From positions 1-64,000 of the forward strand of contig JAWBKZ010000006.1 in the NCBI GenBank assembly GCA_038831005.1: DNA of 64,000 bases, written 5' to 3'. The notes under the pieces are model-generated. The model worked only from the letters and a program-made list of their open reading frames with translations, was not told the origin of the DNA and searched no databases. Shown here piece after piece: positions 1 to 7,844 of the stretch. The first letter of the stretch is position 1. Each line of letters starts with the position of its first letter. The translations under genes were made by a program, and so were the position numbers. This DNA is from Ignisphaera sp. (GTDB taxonomy: Archaea; Thermoproteota; Thermoprotei_A; Sulfolobales; Ignisphaeraceae).

Positions 1-182
1 TGCTTAATCTCTCTACCGGTTAGTAGGAGATTAAGCAAGCTTAATTACAGTCTCTTGCTTAATCTCTCTACCGGTTAGTAGGAGATTAAGCAAGCTTAAT
101 TACAGTCTCTTGCTTAATCTCTCTACCGGTTAGTAGGAGATTAAGCAAGCTTAATTACAGTCTCTTGCTTAATCTCTCTACC
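1..182. repeat. 55-bp tandem palindromic repeat array (3.3 copies)
   Basis: Three identical 55-bp units start at 1, 56 and 111, and a 17-bp partial fourth unit starts at 166. The array probably continues past the left edge. Each unit opens with a 37-base dyad: TGCTTAATCTC and GAGATTAAGCA are perfect complements, and CTAC/GTAG extends the stem around CGGTTA with one unpaired T. A second dyad, TTAAGC-AA-GCTTAA, spans the border with the remaining 18 bases. The sequence between the dyads is identical in every copy, so this is not a CRISPR array. It could be a replication or partition site, a structured transcript, or a plain minisatellite; the sequence does not decide. Confidence 0.95.
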
Positions 183-848
183 AGTCTTATAAGTTAAGAA
201 GTTAATTAATAAATTTTTATGACCATCAAAGCTTAGATAAATTGTTAAGCTTGAGAATATTAAATAAATTGACAAATGCTTAAGGGTATTTCTGCATATC
301 AAGCAAATGAATTAGGTAAATATAAAGTTAAATAATTTAAGAATTCGGTTGTACATCCAAACGTTTTAATCAACTATTTAATCAACTATTAAGTGGAACT
401 GCTTACCTAATCTTACTTTATCGCATGATGTTATATCATATTATTTTATGAATTAGGCCTATAACGTTCTCCTCTTTATTAATATCTAGAACACGAATAA
501 GTGAACCAATATCATTACAATTATAGAATCATATCCCTAAGCTTCTAGTGAAATTCTGGACTGTTTTTATAGTGAAAGCTCACAGGCTCGTTTAGTCATC
601 TTAAATATATGAAAAACAGTTTCTTAAAAAAGTTAATCTTCTGTCTAGGTCACAGTTCGGTGCCTACTAGAGACCGATGAAATACTACTCTAATTGCTGT
701 CTATTCATTTTTCTAGCAAGCACGACTGCATGAATTATGTACTGGTAGAGGATAATGAATTAGTAAGAGATAATGAAACGCTCGGGTAGTTGAAAAGCGG
801 TTCTCAAGGCTGGGGTTAGGACTGCTAGCTACTCCATTTATTTCTAAT
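183..848. other. Gene-free AT-rich stretch
   Basis: No reading frame of believable length or composition is visible on either strand. The only structure I see is a tRNA-like remnant near its right end, listed separately. It separates the 55-bp repeat array from the tRNA-Ser fragment that bounds the integrated element. Confidence 0.6.
775..838 (-). pseudogene. Possible decayed 5' half of a tRNA-Ser-like gene
   Basis: On the minus strand, 797-835 resembles the 5' half of the intact tRNA-Ser at 7845-7932. It shares the anticodon-loop core (CTTGAGA, with flanking GCC/CC) and a following region that aligns with one small gap to the D-arm and acceptor strand. A further stretch at about 778-788 (CGCTCGGGTA on the plus strand) again matches the tRNA D-arm. 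No foldable cloverleaf remains. If real, this is the complement of the 3'-half copy at 1011-1068 and would record an older recombination at the same tRNA. The similarity is short and I give it low weight. Confidence 0.3.
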
Positions 849-1010
849 ATGATTTCATACCTAAGAAGGTGTTTTGAATGTAAGGATGTACTGACCTTAC
901 TTTCTTTCCAGAAGGTTAGGAAGGTTAAAGGCAGGTACCTATCCCTACTACAAGGCAGATATATCGGTTTTGTAAAGAGAATTGTTAGAGTTCACGAAGA
1001 ATATATGAAG

Positions 1011-1068
1011 TGGCGCCGGGGGCAGGATTCGAACCCGCGTGCGGATATCCCGCACCGGCTCTCAAGGC
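1011..1068 (-). repeat. Partial tRNA-Ser(UGA) copy, putative attachment site (att)
   Basis: These 58 bases match positions 7845-7902 of the intact tRNA-Ser gene with two differences (1024 A versus G, 1030 C versus T). The copy covers CCA, acceptor 3' strand, T arm, variable arm and the anticodon stem-loop up to the loop, and then similarity stops abruptly at 1068. Both copies have the same orientation. A duplicated 3' half of a tRNA gene is the standard scar of site-specific integration by archaeal tyrosine recombinases, and the wrecked integrase between the two copies supports that reading. An apparent reading frame across this site is only the tRNA read as protein. Confidence 0.88.
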
Positions 1069-1222
1069 TTGTGTATAGTCGTGCTGATGTTTCATGTGTT
1101 TATGTGGTTTGTGAAACATGGCATATTTCATGATAATACTGTTGGTTTTTTGTTGTGTATGTTTATTGTTCCGTACTTGAAAATTTTAAAAATACTTTTC
1201 ACCCCAACGAAGCGGTGATTCG

Positions 1223-1561
1223 ATGTCCGCATCGGAGTACTTAATGATGTTGAAGAGGGTTTTGGTTAGGGGGAGGTCGGTAATAGAGGAGTGTCCAGAA
1301 CACTACAAGGTTTACCTACCTACGGAGTACAACGACCTGTGGGAGGAGGTCAGGAGCCGCAGGATACCCGTAGACATCGTCGTGTTTCTTCCGAAACAGC
1401 ACCAGGAGTATGGGATAAGCAAGATCCTCATGAAGGATAGGTATATTGTTAGGGAGAGCGGGAGGTACAAGGTATACCTAAGCAAGGCGTACCTCGACAT
1501 ATGGAGGGAGATATCACAGCAGAACCAGAGTATAGATCTCTTAATAGTGTTTAATGTTTAG
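1223..1561 (+). CDS. Orphan 112-aa protein with an internal duplication
   Basis: I do not recognise a family. The protein is two copies of one unit: residues about 16-55 (GRSVIEE...YKVYLPTEYNDLWEE...VDIVVF) and about 71-110 (DRYIVRES...YKVYLSKAYLDIWRE...IDLLIVF). Each copy predicts strand, helix, strand with a shared YKVYL-x5-D-[LI]-W core. The ATG has a GGTGA Shine-Dalgarno sequence close upstream, which supports a real gene. It is followed after 3 nt by the next gene and lies just inside the putative attachment site. A small duplicated fold of this kind could be a DNA-binding or toxin-antitoxin-type protein, but that is a guess. Confidence 0.65.
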   Translation: MSASEYLMMLKRVLVRGRSVIEECPEHYKVYLPTEYNDLWEEVRSRRIPVDIVVFLPKQHQEYGISKILMKDRYIVRESGRYKVYLSKAYLDIWREISQQNQSIDLLIVFNV

Positions 1562-1564
1562 TTT

Positions 1565-2407
1565 TTGCCTAGGGGGGTGGGGAGGAGGAAGCTAAAGGGC
1601 TGGGCTAAGAGCTCTGCCAACCGAATTACTAGTGTTAGTAGCGGAAATTTAAGTTTTAGTAAAAGTTTTGATAACAGTTGTGTTAGTACTAGTAATGTTA
1701 TTGTTAGTAATTTAGGTGAAAGGTATAGTCGAGAATTGCGGAATCTTGTGTATTTTGAGGTGTATGGTTCTGGACGGGAGATAAGGACTAGGAGAGGTAT
1801 CTACTATAGGTATCCGGGCGTTATTCTCAGTAGTTTTAGGCTTGTGGATGTTCTTGTTTCTAAGGATCTGATAAAGTATCTCCGTAAGGATGAGAGGAAG
1901 AGGAAATTCATAGTAGTTAGGAAGTGTGGAGGGAATACTAGGGTTGTTATAAAATCTAAAGATGTTGATAAGATATCGTATATTTACGATGCAGAGAATC
2001 TTAAAAGGTTGACGGGTAAAAGTGGAACAATACCTGAAAGGTTGTTGATGAGATTGAGGACATTGAAGAATGGATGGGTTACAGTTAGATCTCTTGAAAA
2101 TATTCTTCAGTCCATGAACTTTAGTGTATGTGGGGTTCTCATACTCCAGGTTGTTGGTAATCAGGTCGGGATGAAGCTTTACGAAGTTACTAGACATGAG
2201 GTTCTTCATTTTCCTTGGAGTCAGTTATCTGATAGATTTATTGTGCGGTGTGATAGGGATGGGAGGATTACCGTGGTTACTGTTTCCAATATTCCCTTCA
2301 TCACGATGAGGGATATGTTCAGTTCTCTCAATAGCTATGTTCCTCATCAGAGGTACGGTTTTCTCGGGGATGAAGTTATGGAGGGTGATGTAGTATCTCA
2401 TCGCTAG
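1565..2407 (+). CDS. Orphan element protein, 280 aa, unknown function
   Basis: The frame opens with TTG at 1565, three bases after the preceding stop, and has no clear Shine-Dalgarno sequence. A GTG at 1577 is an alternative start. The N-terminal 50 residues are rich in Ser, Asn and basic residues and look disordered. The rest is a mixed alpha/beta sequence with a basic cluster around residues 105-125 (RKDERKRKF...). No motif of a known replication, capsid or nuclease family is evident to me. Coding-strand composition is unusual: G and T dominate and C is scarce, unlike the A-rich chromosomal genes to the right. The first iteron-like repeat begins at the end of this gene. Confidence 0.55.
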   Translation: MPRGVGRRKLKGWAKSSANRITSVSSGNLSFSKSFDNSCVSTSNVIVSNLGERYSRELRNLVYFEVYGSGREIRTRRGIYYRYPGVILSSFRLVDVLVSKDLIKYLRKDERKRKFIVVRKCGGNTRVVIKSKDVDKISYIYDAENLKRLTGKSGTIPERLLMRLRTLKNGWVTVRSLENILQSMNFSVCGVLILQVVGNQVGMKLYEVTRHEVLHFPWSQLSDRFIVRCDRDGRITVVTVSNIPFITMRDMFSSLNSYVPHQRYGFLGDEVMEGDVVSHR

Positions 2408-2729
2408 GGTCTCACAACGGCATGTCAATGGTTCATCAGTAGGGTCTCATAAGTGGATGACAATAGGTCTCATAAGGGCATGTCAGTATTCGCTAAATAT
2501 TGTTATTGTATATATATCTATGGGGTCTCATAACGGCATGGTACTGTCTACTTTTGATTATCTTCTGATCGATTCTCGTTGTGAGCCGAAGTGGAAAAAC
2601 TGTGGGTGTCATAACGGTGTACCACACATATACTATTTGACAGTATTAATAATGTGTATATGGACCGCAAGGCGGCGGGTGATGTGGGTCTCATAACGGT
2701 ATGACAGGGGGTCTCATAACGGTATGTCA
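2407..2729. repeat. Seven-copy 21-bp iteron-like array
   Basis: Seven imperfect copies with consensus GTCTCATAACGGYATGWCA, usually preceded by GG, lie in the same orientation. Their GTCTCA cores begin at 2409, 2444, 2467, 2525, 2606, 2688 and 2711. The centre is a short dyad (TCATA-ACGG-TATGA in the last copies), as expected of a protein-binding site. Copy 2 and copy 5 are the most divergent. Start-to-start distances are 35, 23, 58, 81, 82 and 23, all close to whole multiples of about 11.6 bp. The array fills the intergenic space between two orphan genes. Irregular intervals without conserved repeat-spacer alternation argue against CRISPR; a replication origin or multi-operator is more likely. 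Confidence 0.85.
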
Positions 2730-2760
2730 GTAGTTGTCGGTGTTTATAGGGTCGGTGTAG

Positions 2761-3378
2761 GTGGTTGTAATGGTTGGGGAGGTTAGAGGGGTGTGGTTTC
2801 CGTATGTGTACCGTGGCTATGGTGGCTTTCTGTCTACCTATGTAATTCTTTACCGTCTTATTAGGGGGTGGGAGGTGGTGTATGTTCCGTCTAAGTTTTT
2901 CCTTTCTTTGGATGGGATTAGGATTCTTCGCCAGTTTCCAAGGTGTAGTTTCTGTTCTTATGTCTCTCCTAAGAGAATTGCTGTTGAGAAGATTCCTGAG
3001 GTTGTGGTCAGAGGGGTGAGAGAGGTTGGTAGGGTTGAGGACGTGTTGGAGTACGGATACCTTGCTGGTGTTGTAAAGAATGTTGTGTGGAAGTATACCG
3101 TGAATGACCTTATCTCGTTTGGTAGAAGGTTGGATACTAGGGTGGATACGGGGGTGCTTCGCTGGGCTATTCCATGGTTTCCGGGTAACCTCTGTGGGTT
3201 GGTGTATTTCATGGAGGAGGGTGTATTCACTTCTCTGGACATGTATATTCTCCAACCTCTATTGGATCTTCAGTTAAGGGATAAGACTCGTGTCAGTATT
3301 TTTCTTATCGAGAGAATGGGAGAGATTAAGAGTTTTCTTTTAGTGGTTGTGAGGGGGTCTATCCATGATCTGTATTAA
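2761..3378 (+). CDS. Orphan element protein, 205 aa, unknown function
   Basis: The frame can start at GTG 2761 or ATG 2770; neither has a strong Shine-Dalgarno sequence. The protein has no motif I recognise. It has a CxxC pair in FPRCSFCSY near residue 61, many aromatic residues in its N-terminal 60 residues, and hydrophobic segments too short for confident membrane spans. Like the 280-aa neighbour it is G+T rich on the coding strand with few C residues, which groups the two as one foreign block. It lies directly downstream of the iteron-like array, so an element replication or regulatory protein is possible but unproven. Confidence 0.5.
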   Translation: MVVMVGEVRGVWFPYVYRGYGGFLSTYVILYRLIRGWEVVYVPSKFFLSLDGIRILRQFPRCSFCSYVSPKRIAVEKIPEVVVRGVREVGRVEDVLEYGYLAGVVKNVVWKYTVNDLISFGRRLDTRVDTGVLRWAIPWFPGNLCGLVYFMEEGVFTSLDMYILQPLLDLQLRDKTRVSIFLIERMGEIKSFLLVVVRGSIHDLY

Positions 3379-3639
3379 TGATAGTCCACCGTTTTTGCTC
3401 GAGATTATGGACTTGTAAGTTCGTCGATCATAGCTTGTGGGATTTATTTATGTTTTTATGAGTGAATCCAGTGATGACTGATACGGCTGAGCTCTGGGCT
3501 CTATCTGACACTCAGGGCTGAACTCCTAGCAACATACTAGTAAATAAAAACACGATAGGCAAAAGCATCACGAGCATAAACTTTTACAACATTTTATAGG
3601 GTGAAAGCAAAATTAGTTGGTTGAAGCTATATTTATGAG

Positions 3640-4874
3640 GTGGCGACTCTGATTATTAGATGCATTACAACCTTAATCCAAAGGTTAATGGACTTCTCAT
3701 TCGTACCTAGTAACTATGATGTTAAAGCAGCAACGGGATTAGCTGAAAGGCTCAAAGATTCGGACAAATATAAGGCTCTCGTTAATGTAATGGAGTGGAT
3801 AGACAAAAATATAACATACTGGTATGAAAGAGCATATCTTGACTCAATTACTAGACCGTTCCTAATGGTCGGCACATCTATCGTAGCAATCATAATTTTC
3901 TTAGTCTTATTTGTATTTCTTCTTGCAGTATTCTCTGCTCTATTAAATCTTCCTCCGATTCTCTCCTTTATCGGTTCACTGACAATAAATCTCATTCTAT
4001 GCTTCTACTTCATATTTGGGATGTCTCCCGTTAAAAAGTTTCTACTCGTTATTTTAGGTTCAACTGTTTTTTACATGTTTACAATGGAGATGTTGAAGCT
4101 CCAGCCTTTAGAACTACTCACGGGCATACGGCACCTAAGTTTTATTTATTGGGTAACGGCGGGTGGTTCACTAATCGTCATGCTGTATCTCATAGCCATA
4201 TATCTACCACTTACAAGACATTATGAGAGCAAGTTAGCTGCAATCATCCGGTTAATTAACTTAACATTTACTGCTGAGCTTTCAGTTGAGGACATGTTGA
4301 AACTTAGGAGAGGAGTCTGTAGAGATTATGCCAGGCTCATAGCGTCGGTATTAGTCAACTTGTTCCCAAAAAAAAAAACAGAATCTACTTTTTCATTATA
4401 CCGGGACATGTAGCAACAGGTATAGAGATAAATGGAAAGATCTATGTGCTTGATCAAAAGCTTCCTATACTCACTATCAATGCTTGGCTCAACCTATGGA
4501 ATACCGATTGCACAACAAGAATCCTAGTTCTAGAGAAGGAAAACCATAGCTTTTCAGTTAAAAATGTAGAGAGACGAATATGCAGGAATCAAAAAGTACG
4601 AATTAACTTAAACAAAGAGCTTGAAGAACTTGTAGAAAAAGTTCACAAAGCCCTCACAAATCAGGAACTCTTAGTACAACATATCCTCGAAAAGTACGCA
4701 GAAGTGCTCGACATAGAAGATAAAGCAGTCTACGAATCCATCATAAGAAAAATCAAAATCACACTCGAAAAAGAACTCGTAAACCAAGCATCACTAATAA
4801 GAAACATAAACCTGTCAAAAGAAGGAGATAACATCATGGTAGACATACAGCTAACACATCAGAAACCTAATTAA
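3640..4874 (+). pseudogene. Membrane protein with transglutaminase-like domain, -1 frameshift at an A11 run
   Basis: Two frames form one gene. The first (3640-4413, GTG start or more likely ATG 3688 with AGG upstream) encodes an N-terminal soluble part, several hydrophobic membrane segments (about residues 70-110, 110-155 and 165-190) and the catalytic-type motif RRGVCRDYARL with Cys at 4318-4320. It then runs out of frame after 11 A residues at 4368-4378. Reading on in the -1 frame gives RIYFFIIPGHVATGIEI and KIYVLDQ, which supply the His (4407-4409) and Asp (4452-4454) of a Cys-His-Asp transglutaminase core, and continues to 4874. It may be a mutation, a sequencing error or programmed slippage. 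The product would be about 411 residues. Confidence 0.75.
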
Positions 4875-5329
4875 TCATCATAATTTCCTTAGTCACGAAA
4901 CACTTCATGGTAACTTAGATAGAACGCAGAAGGGTAAATATTTCTCTCTTGCTGAGTTTAGCTTGTTTGTGATGTTTAATTTTGATTATCATTGATCATC
5001 ATGTAACCATGAAAATTGCTTTTAACGCTTAGGTCATATCTGTGTTTTGTGTTCACATGTACGTGTCTGAGTAAGCGGATGTCCGGAACATCGTTGGGCA
5101 CGAAGAGACTGAGGGAGAGGGACTCACACATCATAAGGACGGTGATCTCCGCTGAGTCACTCAACCATTAAATAATCATATCTTTTTTAACGAAAAGACT
5201 GATACCCCTCCAACAAACGCTTGAATATCAAGTTCTTTCCTAATCATTATAACGAAGCACTATTAACAAACCATAGGTAGACTCTTTCCCAAGCTACGTG
5301 AGCCCCTAGGGAGTTCATAGAGCTAGTAG
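4875..5329. other. Stretch without a recognisable gene
   Basis: Short frames exist on both strands here but none has a ribosome-binding site, a plausible composition or a family I recognise. I see no tRNA, box C/D motif or long repeat. It lies inside the integrated element between the transglutaminase-like gene and a degraded coding region. Confidence 0.5.
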
Positions 5330-5834
5330 AGAAAAGCTTCAATACCTAGGAGTAAATAACCTAAGTAAATTTTATGTTTTTACCAATGGTGGCAATACTT
5401 TTAAATTCTAGACCAGCTGGAGACAACTACTGGACCAAGTTAAAACTCCTCCGATTAGGATACTTATCGCAAAACAGGAGATTACATTGGCGTAGCTAGT
5501 ATATGCGAAAGCCTTTAAAGATATAAACGAGATACTTAAATCCTACAATCCAGAAAATGGTTACAAAAAAGCAATAGTGAGTTCACTTCTTCGCAACGAA
5601 GAGTTCGTGAGACATTCTACAAGCACTACCAAGGTTAGTTCCTTCCTTATAAAAAGCCGGGTGAATTCTCATGAAATGTATAATATTGACGCAGTACTCG
5701 CTCTTTTTGGGGTGTTTAGTGAAAGTGATTGGACATCGGGCCTTGAAGCTTCATACTGGGGCAACATTCCCTTTTCGAGATCGAAGTTGCTTAAATATCT
5801 GGGCAAGAGCTGTTTGTTCTCATTCTCGCAGTAA
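5330..5834 (+). pseudogene. Frameshifted remnant of an unidentified protein
   Basis: Protein-like stretches continue across three frames: EKLQYLGVNNLSKFYVFTN (about 5334-5390), RPAGDNYWTKLKLLRLGYLSQ (about 5410-5470), KTGDYIGVASICESL (about 5472-5516), and then from about 5505 AKAFKDINEILKSYNP running to the stop at 5832-5834. The last piece alone has an apparent ATG/GTG start near 5577, but its coding character clearly begins earlier, so it is a fragment. I do not recognise the family. It belongs to the decayed integrated element. Confidence 0.5.
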
Positions 5835-5869
5835 ATAGCTAGTTTCCATCGTTGCGTGTTCTATGGAAA

Positions 5870-6700
5870 CTATTGTATGAGCTCATGAGATCTCAATGCG
5901 AATAGGTAACTTGGGTAGTGTTTATCTGCTTCTGTTAGTAGGTCTTCGTACCTCGCCTCACTTATCCTTAGTTCTCCGAATCTTGACTGTATGAATCTTG
6001 CTACCTCCCTAGGCATAGTCTGAACCATTATCCTCCATGAGACTTTTTTAAACATCTTCGGTAGGGTTAGATTGCGTCTCTTAGCGTACTTAGTAACAGC
6101 TTCTCTACTTATCTTTCTAGGTGCTACTGCTTTCAGTAGCTCTGCTGTTTCCCTGGACATGTATATCCATTCGCAGGGCTTCTGGTGACCCCTCAGCCCT
6201 AGGTAGTATCTATAGAATCTATTGAAGTAGACCAGCCTCTTTGTCTCTAGGTCTATAGACTCTATAACAACTACTTCATCGGGTCACCATGTTCTGATCA
6301 TATCTCCGGTACGCGTTCGAACCTTGTGCCAGATTCTAACATTATTCTGTATACTGTATAGTATGTTCTGTGGTTCTCCTTTAGAAAGCCTACGATCTTC
6401 CTAACATCTTCCAAGGGATCTGGTAGGGTCTAACATCCAATTTGTAGGCTCTGCTTGCTACAGCCTCCATTATCGAGCCAAACGTTTCCGGAGAGATCTT
6501 TCTTTTGTGATCAGATACCTCGCCAGAGCCTCAGGTTCATATTATCACCTTAACCCTTGGTTTCCTCTTCTTCGCCTCGGGGGCTCTGGAGCTCCAGAGC
6601 TCCCTTCTCAGTAGTTCCCTCAAGGCTATTTCATAACTCAACCTTAGATCGAGTACTATGGTGTAGCAAGGTTTATATATGAGTATTGCATCTATTTCAT
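5870..6700 (-). pseudogene. Tyrosine recombinase (integrase), catalytic part, degraded
   Basis: The minus strand encodes, in pieces, the C-terminal two thirds of an archaeal tyrosine integrase. Order is: SPETFGSIMEAVASRAYKLD-like segment (about 6490-6425), then LEDVRKIVGFLKENH...YRIMLESGTRFERV with the first catalytic Arg (about 6424-6311). After a frame change comes DMIRTW, an in-frame TGA at 6284-6286, PDEVVVIES and a continuous frame to 5870. That frame contains GLRGHQKPCEWIYMSRET and MPREVARFIQSRFGEL...SEARYEDLL, with the probable nucleophile Tyr. At least two frameshifts and one stop make it a pseudogene. It is the enzyme expected to have inserted the surrounding element into tRNA-Ser. 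Confidence 0.85.
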
Positions 6701-6715
6701 GAGGCGATAGTACAT

Positions 6716-7063
6716 ATGAAGGGTTTAATCGTTTGTGTTTGTCAAGGCACGTGTCCATCGTTTCATAAGATGAATGTGTTTGAAGTAGTTAACCATTTCA
6801 GAAGGAATAAGAAAGTTGACTTCGTAGTGATTCACCCGCAACTCTGCGCAACCGACGGCGATAACTTCTGGAGGGCGTTGTTGAGTGGTAAATGGGATGG
6901 AGGGATTGTGGTGGCTGGCTGCGATCCAACAATGCAGCGGAAGATGTTTGGATGGGTTTTCCGAGAGTTGGGTTTCGATGAGTCTAAGTTTAGAGGTGTT
7001 GAAATAAGGAATATGAGTACTGAGGAAGCCATCAAGGCTATTGAGGAGGCTCTGAGTGTGTGA
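6716..7063 (+). CDS. HdrA N-terminal-like redox protein, 115 aa
   Basis: The ATG at 6716 has GAGGCGA about 10 nt upstream; a TTG at 6686 is the only longer alternative. The protein resembles the N-terminal domain of heterodisulfide reductase subunit A: a beta strand followed by CVCQGTC (C7, C9, C13), then HPQLC (C44) with DGDNFWRALL, then VVAGCDPTMQRKMF (C69), matching the HdrA pattern of a Cys-bearing loop, a Cys after a conserved hydrophobic strand and AaCsPrmHe-type motif. The FAD domain of HdrA is absent. A GTGA overlap couples it to the downstream ferredoxin. The pair lies between the two separated halves of the integrase gene. An electron-transfer or cluster-binding role is inference. 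Confidence 0.65.
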   Translation: MKGLIVCVCQGTCPSFHKMNVFEVVNHFRRNKKVDFVVIHPQLCATDGDNFWRALLSGKWDGGIVVAGCDPTMQRKMFGWVFRELGFDESKFRGVEIRNMSTEEAIKAIEEALSV

Positions 7064-7281
7064 GGTGTTTAGGTTTGACTAGGAACTGGTATCCAGTAAT
7101 AAACTACGAGAAGTGCAGTGGGTGCCTAACATGCTATAACTTCTGCCCGCACGGGGTGTACGGCCTAGGCGCTGACGGGAAGCCGGTGGTGGTTAAACCG
7201 GATAACTGCGTTGAGCTGTGCAGGGGTTGCCAGAAAATCTGCCCCTCATCAGCGATCAAGTATTATGGAGATGAGCAGTAA
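7060..7281 (+). CDS. Ferredoxin with two [4Fe-4S] motifs
   Basis: A 73-residue protein starting at GTG 7060, overlapping the upstream stop by GTGA. Two cluster motifs are visible: C19-x2-C22-x2-C25-x3-C29-P and C50-x3-C54-x2-C57-x3-C61-P. The second has one residue more than the classical CxxCxxCxxxCP spacing. Tight coupling with the HdrA-like protein suggests the two exchange electrons. Two-cluster ferredoxins are soluble cytoplasmic carriers. Position between integrase fragments suggests it arrived with, or inserted into, the mobile element, although its sequence shows no decay and it may still be expressed. Confidence 0.9.
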   Translation: MRCLGLTRNWYPVINYEKCSGCLTCYNFCPHGVYGLGADGKPVVVKPDNCVELCRGCQKICPSSAIKYYGDEQ

Positions 7282-7371
7282 GGAATTCCAACCCTTTAAT
7301 TCTTTCGTAGCCTCTTTAAGCCTGGTTAGGTGTGGTAGGTGGATAGATATCCCTCAGATTGCCGAATACGT

Positions 7372-7719
7372 TCAGGGAGCTCCTTCCTGGATGTAGTGTA
7401 GAGCTCTCCCGAGCATGAACCCTGCCTTAAATCCACTGCCTTTCCTAAGATGATATAGGGATAGGTTGAAGTAGTACTCTATGAGGGTTTTAGAGGGCTG
7501 TGGTGCTTTGCATAACCAGTATAAACTCTGACACAGCCTCTCGCTGTTCAACTTAGATTTTCTGTTTAAGAGTCTCCACATAGTGGTTCTACTTACCTTA
7601 AGAACCTCCTACACCCTATCCTTACCATGTTTATCCACGGTGTACTGGAGGATCTTAGCTCTATCCTCTTGGCTTAAAGCTTTTAGGTTCAGAGTATTGT
7701 ACTAGGTTTTCACAGCCAT
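7372..7719 (-). pseudogene. Tyrosine integrase, N-terminal fragment
   Basis: From the ATG at 7717-7719 the minus strand reads NLKALSQEDRAKILQYTVD, then KHGKDRV, then EVLKVSRTTMWRLLNRKSKLN, the N-terminal helix-turn-helix region of pNOB8-type archaeal integrases as I remember them. In-frame TAG codons occur near the start and between KHGKDRV and EVLKV. After about residue 60 the sequence (LIEYYFNLSLYHLRKG...) no longer looks like the family. The catalytic remainder is found on the same strand at 6700-5870, with the HdrA-like and ferredoxin genes in between. The start lies about 125 bp from the tRNA-Ser gene, a usual place for int next to its attachment site. Confidence 0.75.
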
Positions 7720-7844
7720 ATCCGTTGTCTCCTAGATAGATAGTATTATCGTGTAGCAATATTAGTTAATCGTTTCACGGTGTATGTGCGGGTCTGAAAC
7801 AATGTTTCTGTATCTGTGGAAAGAGTTGAGTTTGTTTATTTGTT

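Noticed and set aside
1-182. CRISPR array
   Set aside because: The whole 55-bp unit is identical in each copy, so there are no unique spacers, and no cas genes are nearby.
849-1133. Protein-coding gene of about 94 codons on the plus strand
   Set aside because: Its second half is the tRNA-Ser fragment read as protein (WRRGQDSNPRADIPHR), and there is no ribosome-binding site.
2548-3255. 235-codon reading frame on the minus strand
   Set aside because: Composition rich in His, Asn, Pro and Thr is typical of a frame opposite a G+T-rich gene; it also crosses the iteron array and has no start signal.
3471-3521. Second box C/D sRNA
   Set aside because: A good C box and CTGA boxes exist (GTGATGA, CTGA at 3487 and 3518), but the C' box is poor and the first guide only 9 nt, so it was not called.
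4976-5164. Small minus-strand gene in the integrated element
   Set aside because: No ribosome-binding site, no recognisable motif, and a plus-strand frame of equal quality overlaps it.
5577-5834. Intact 85-residue gene
   Set aside because: Coding character continues upstream of the apparent start across frameshifts, so it is a fragment of a pseudogene.
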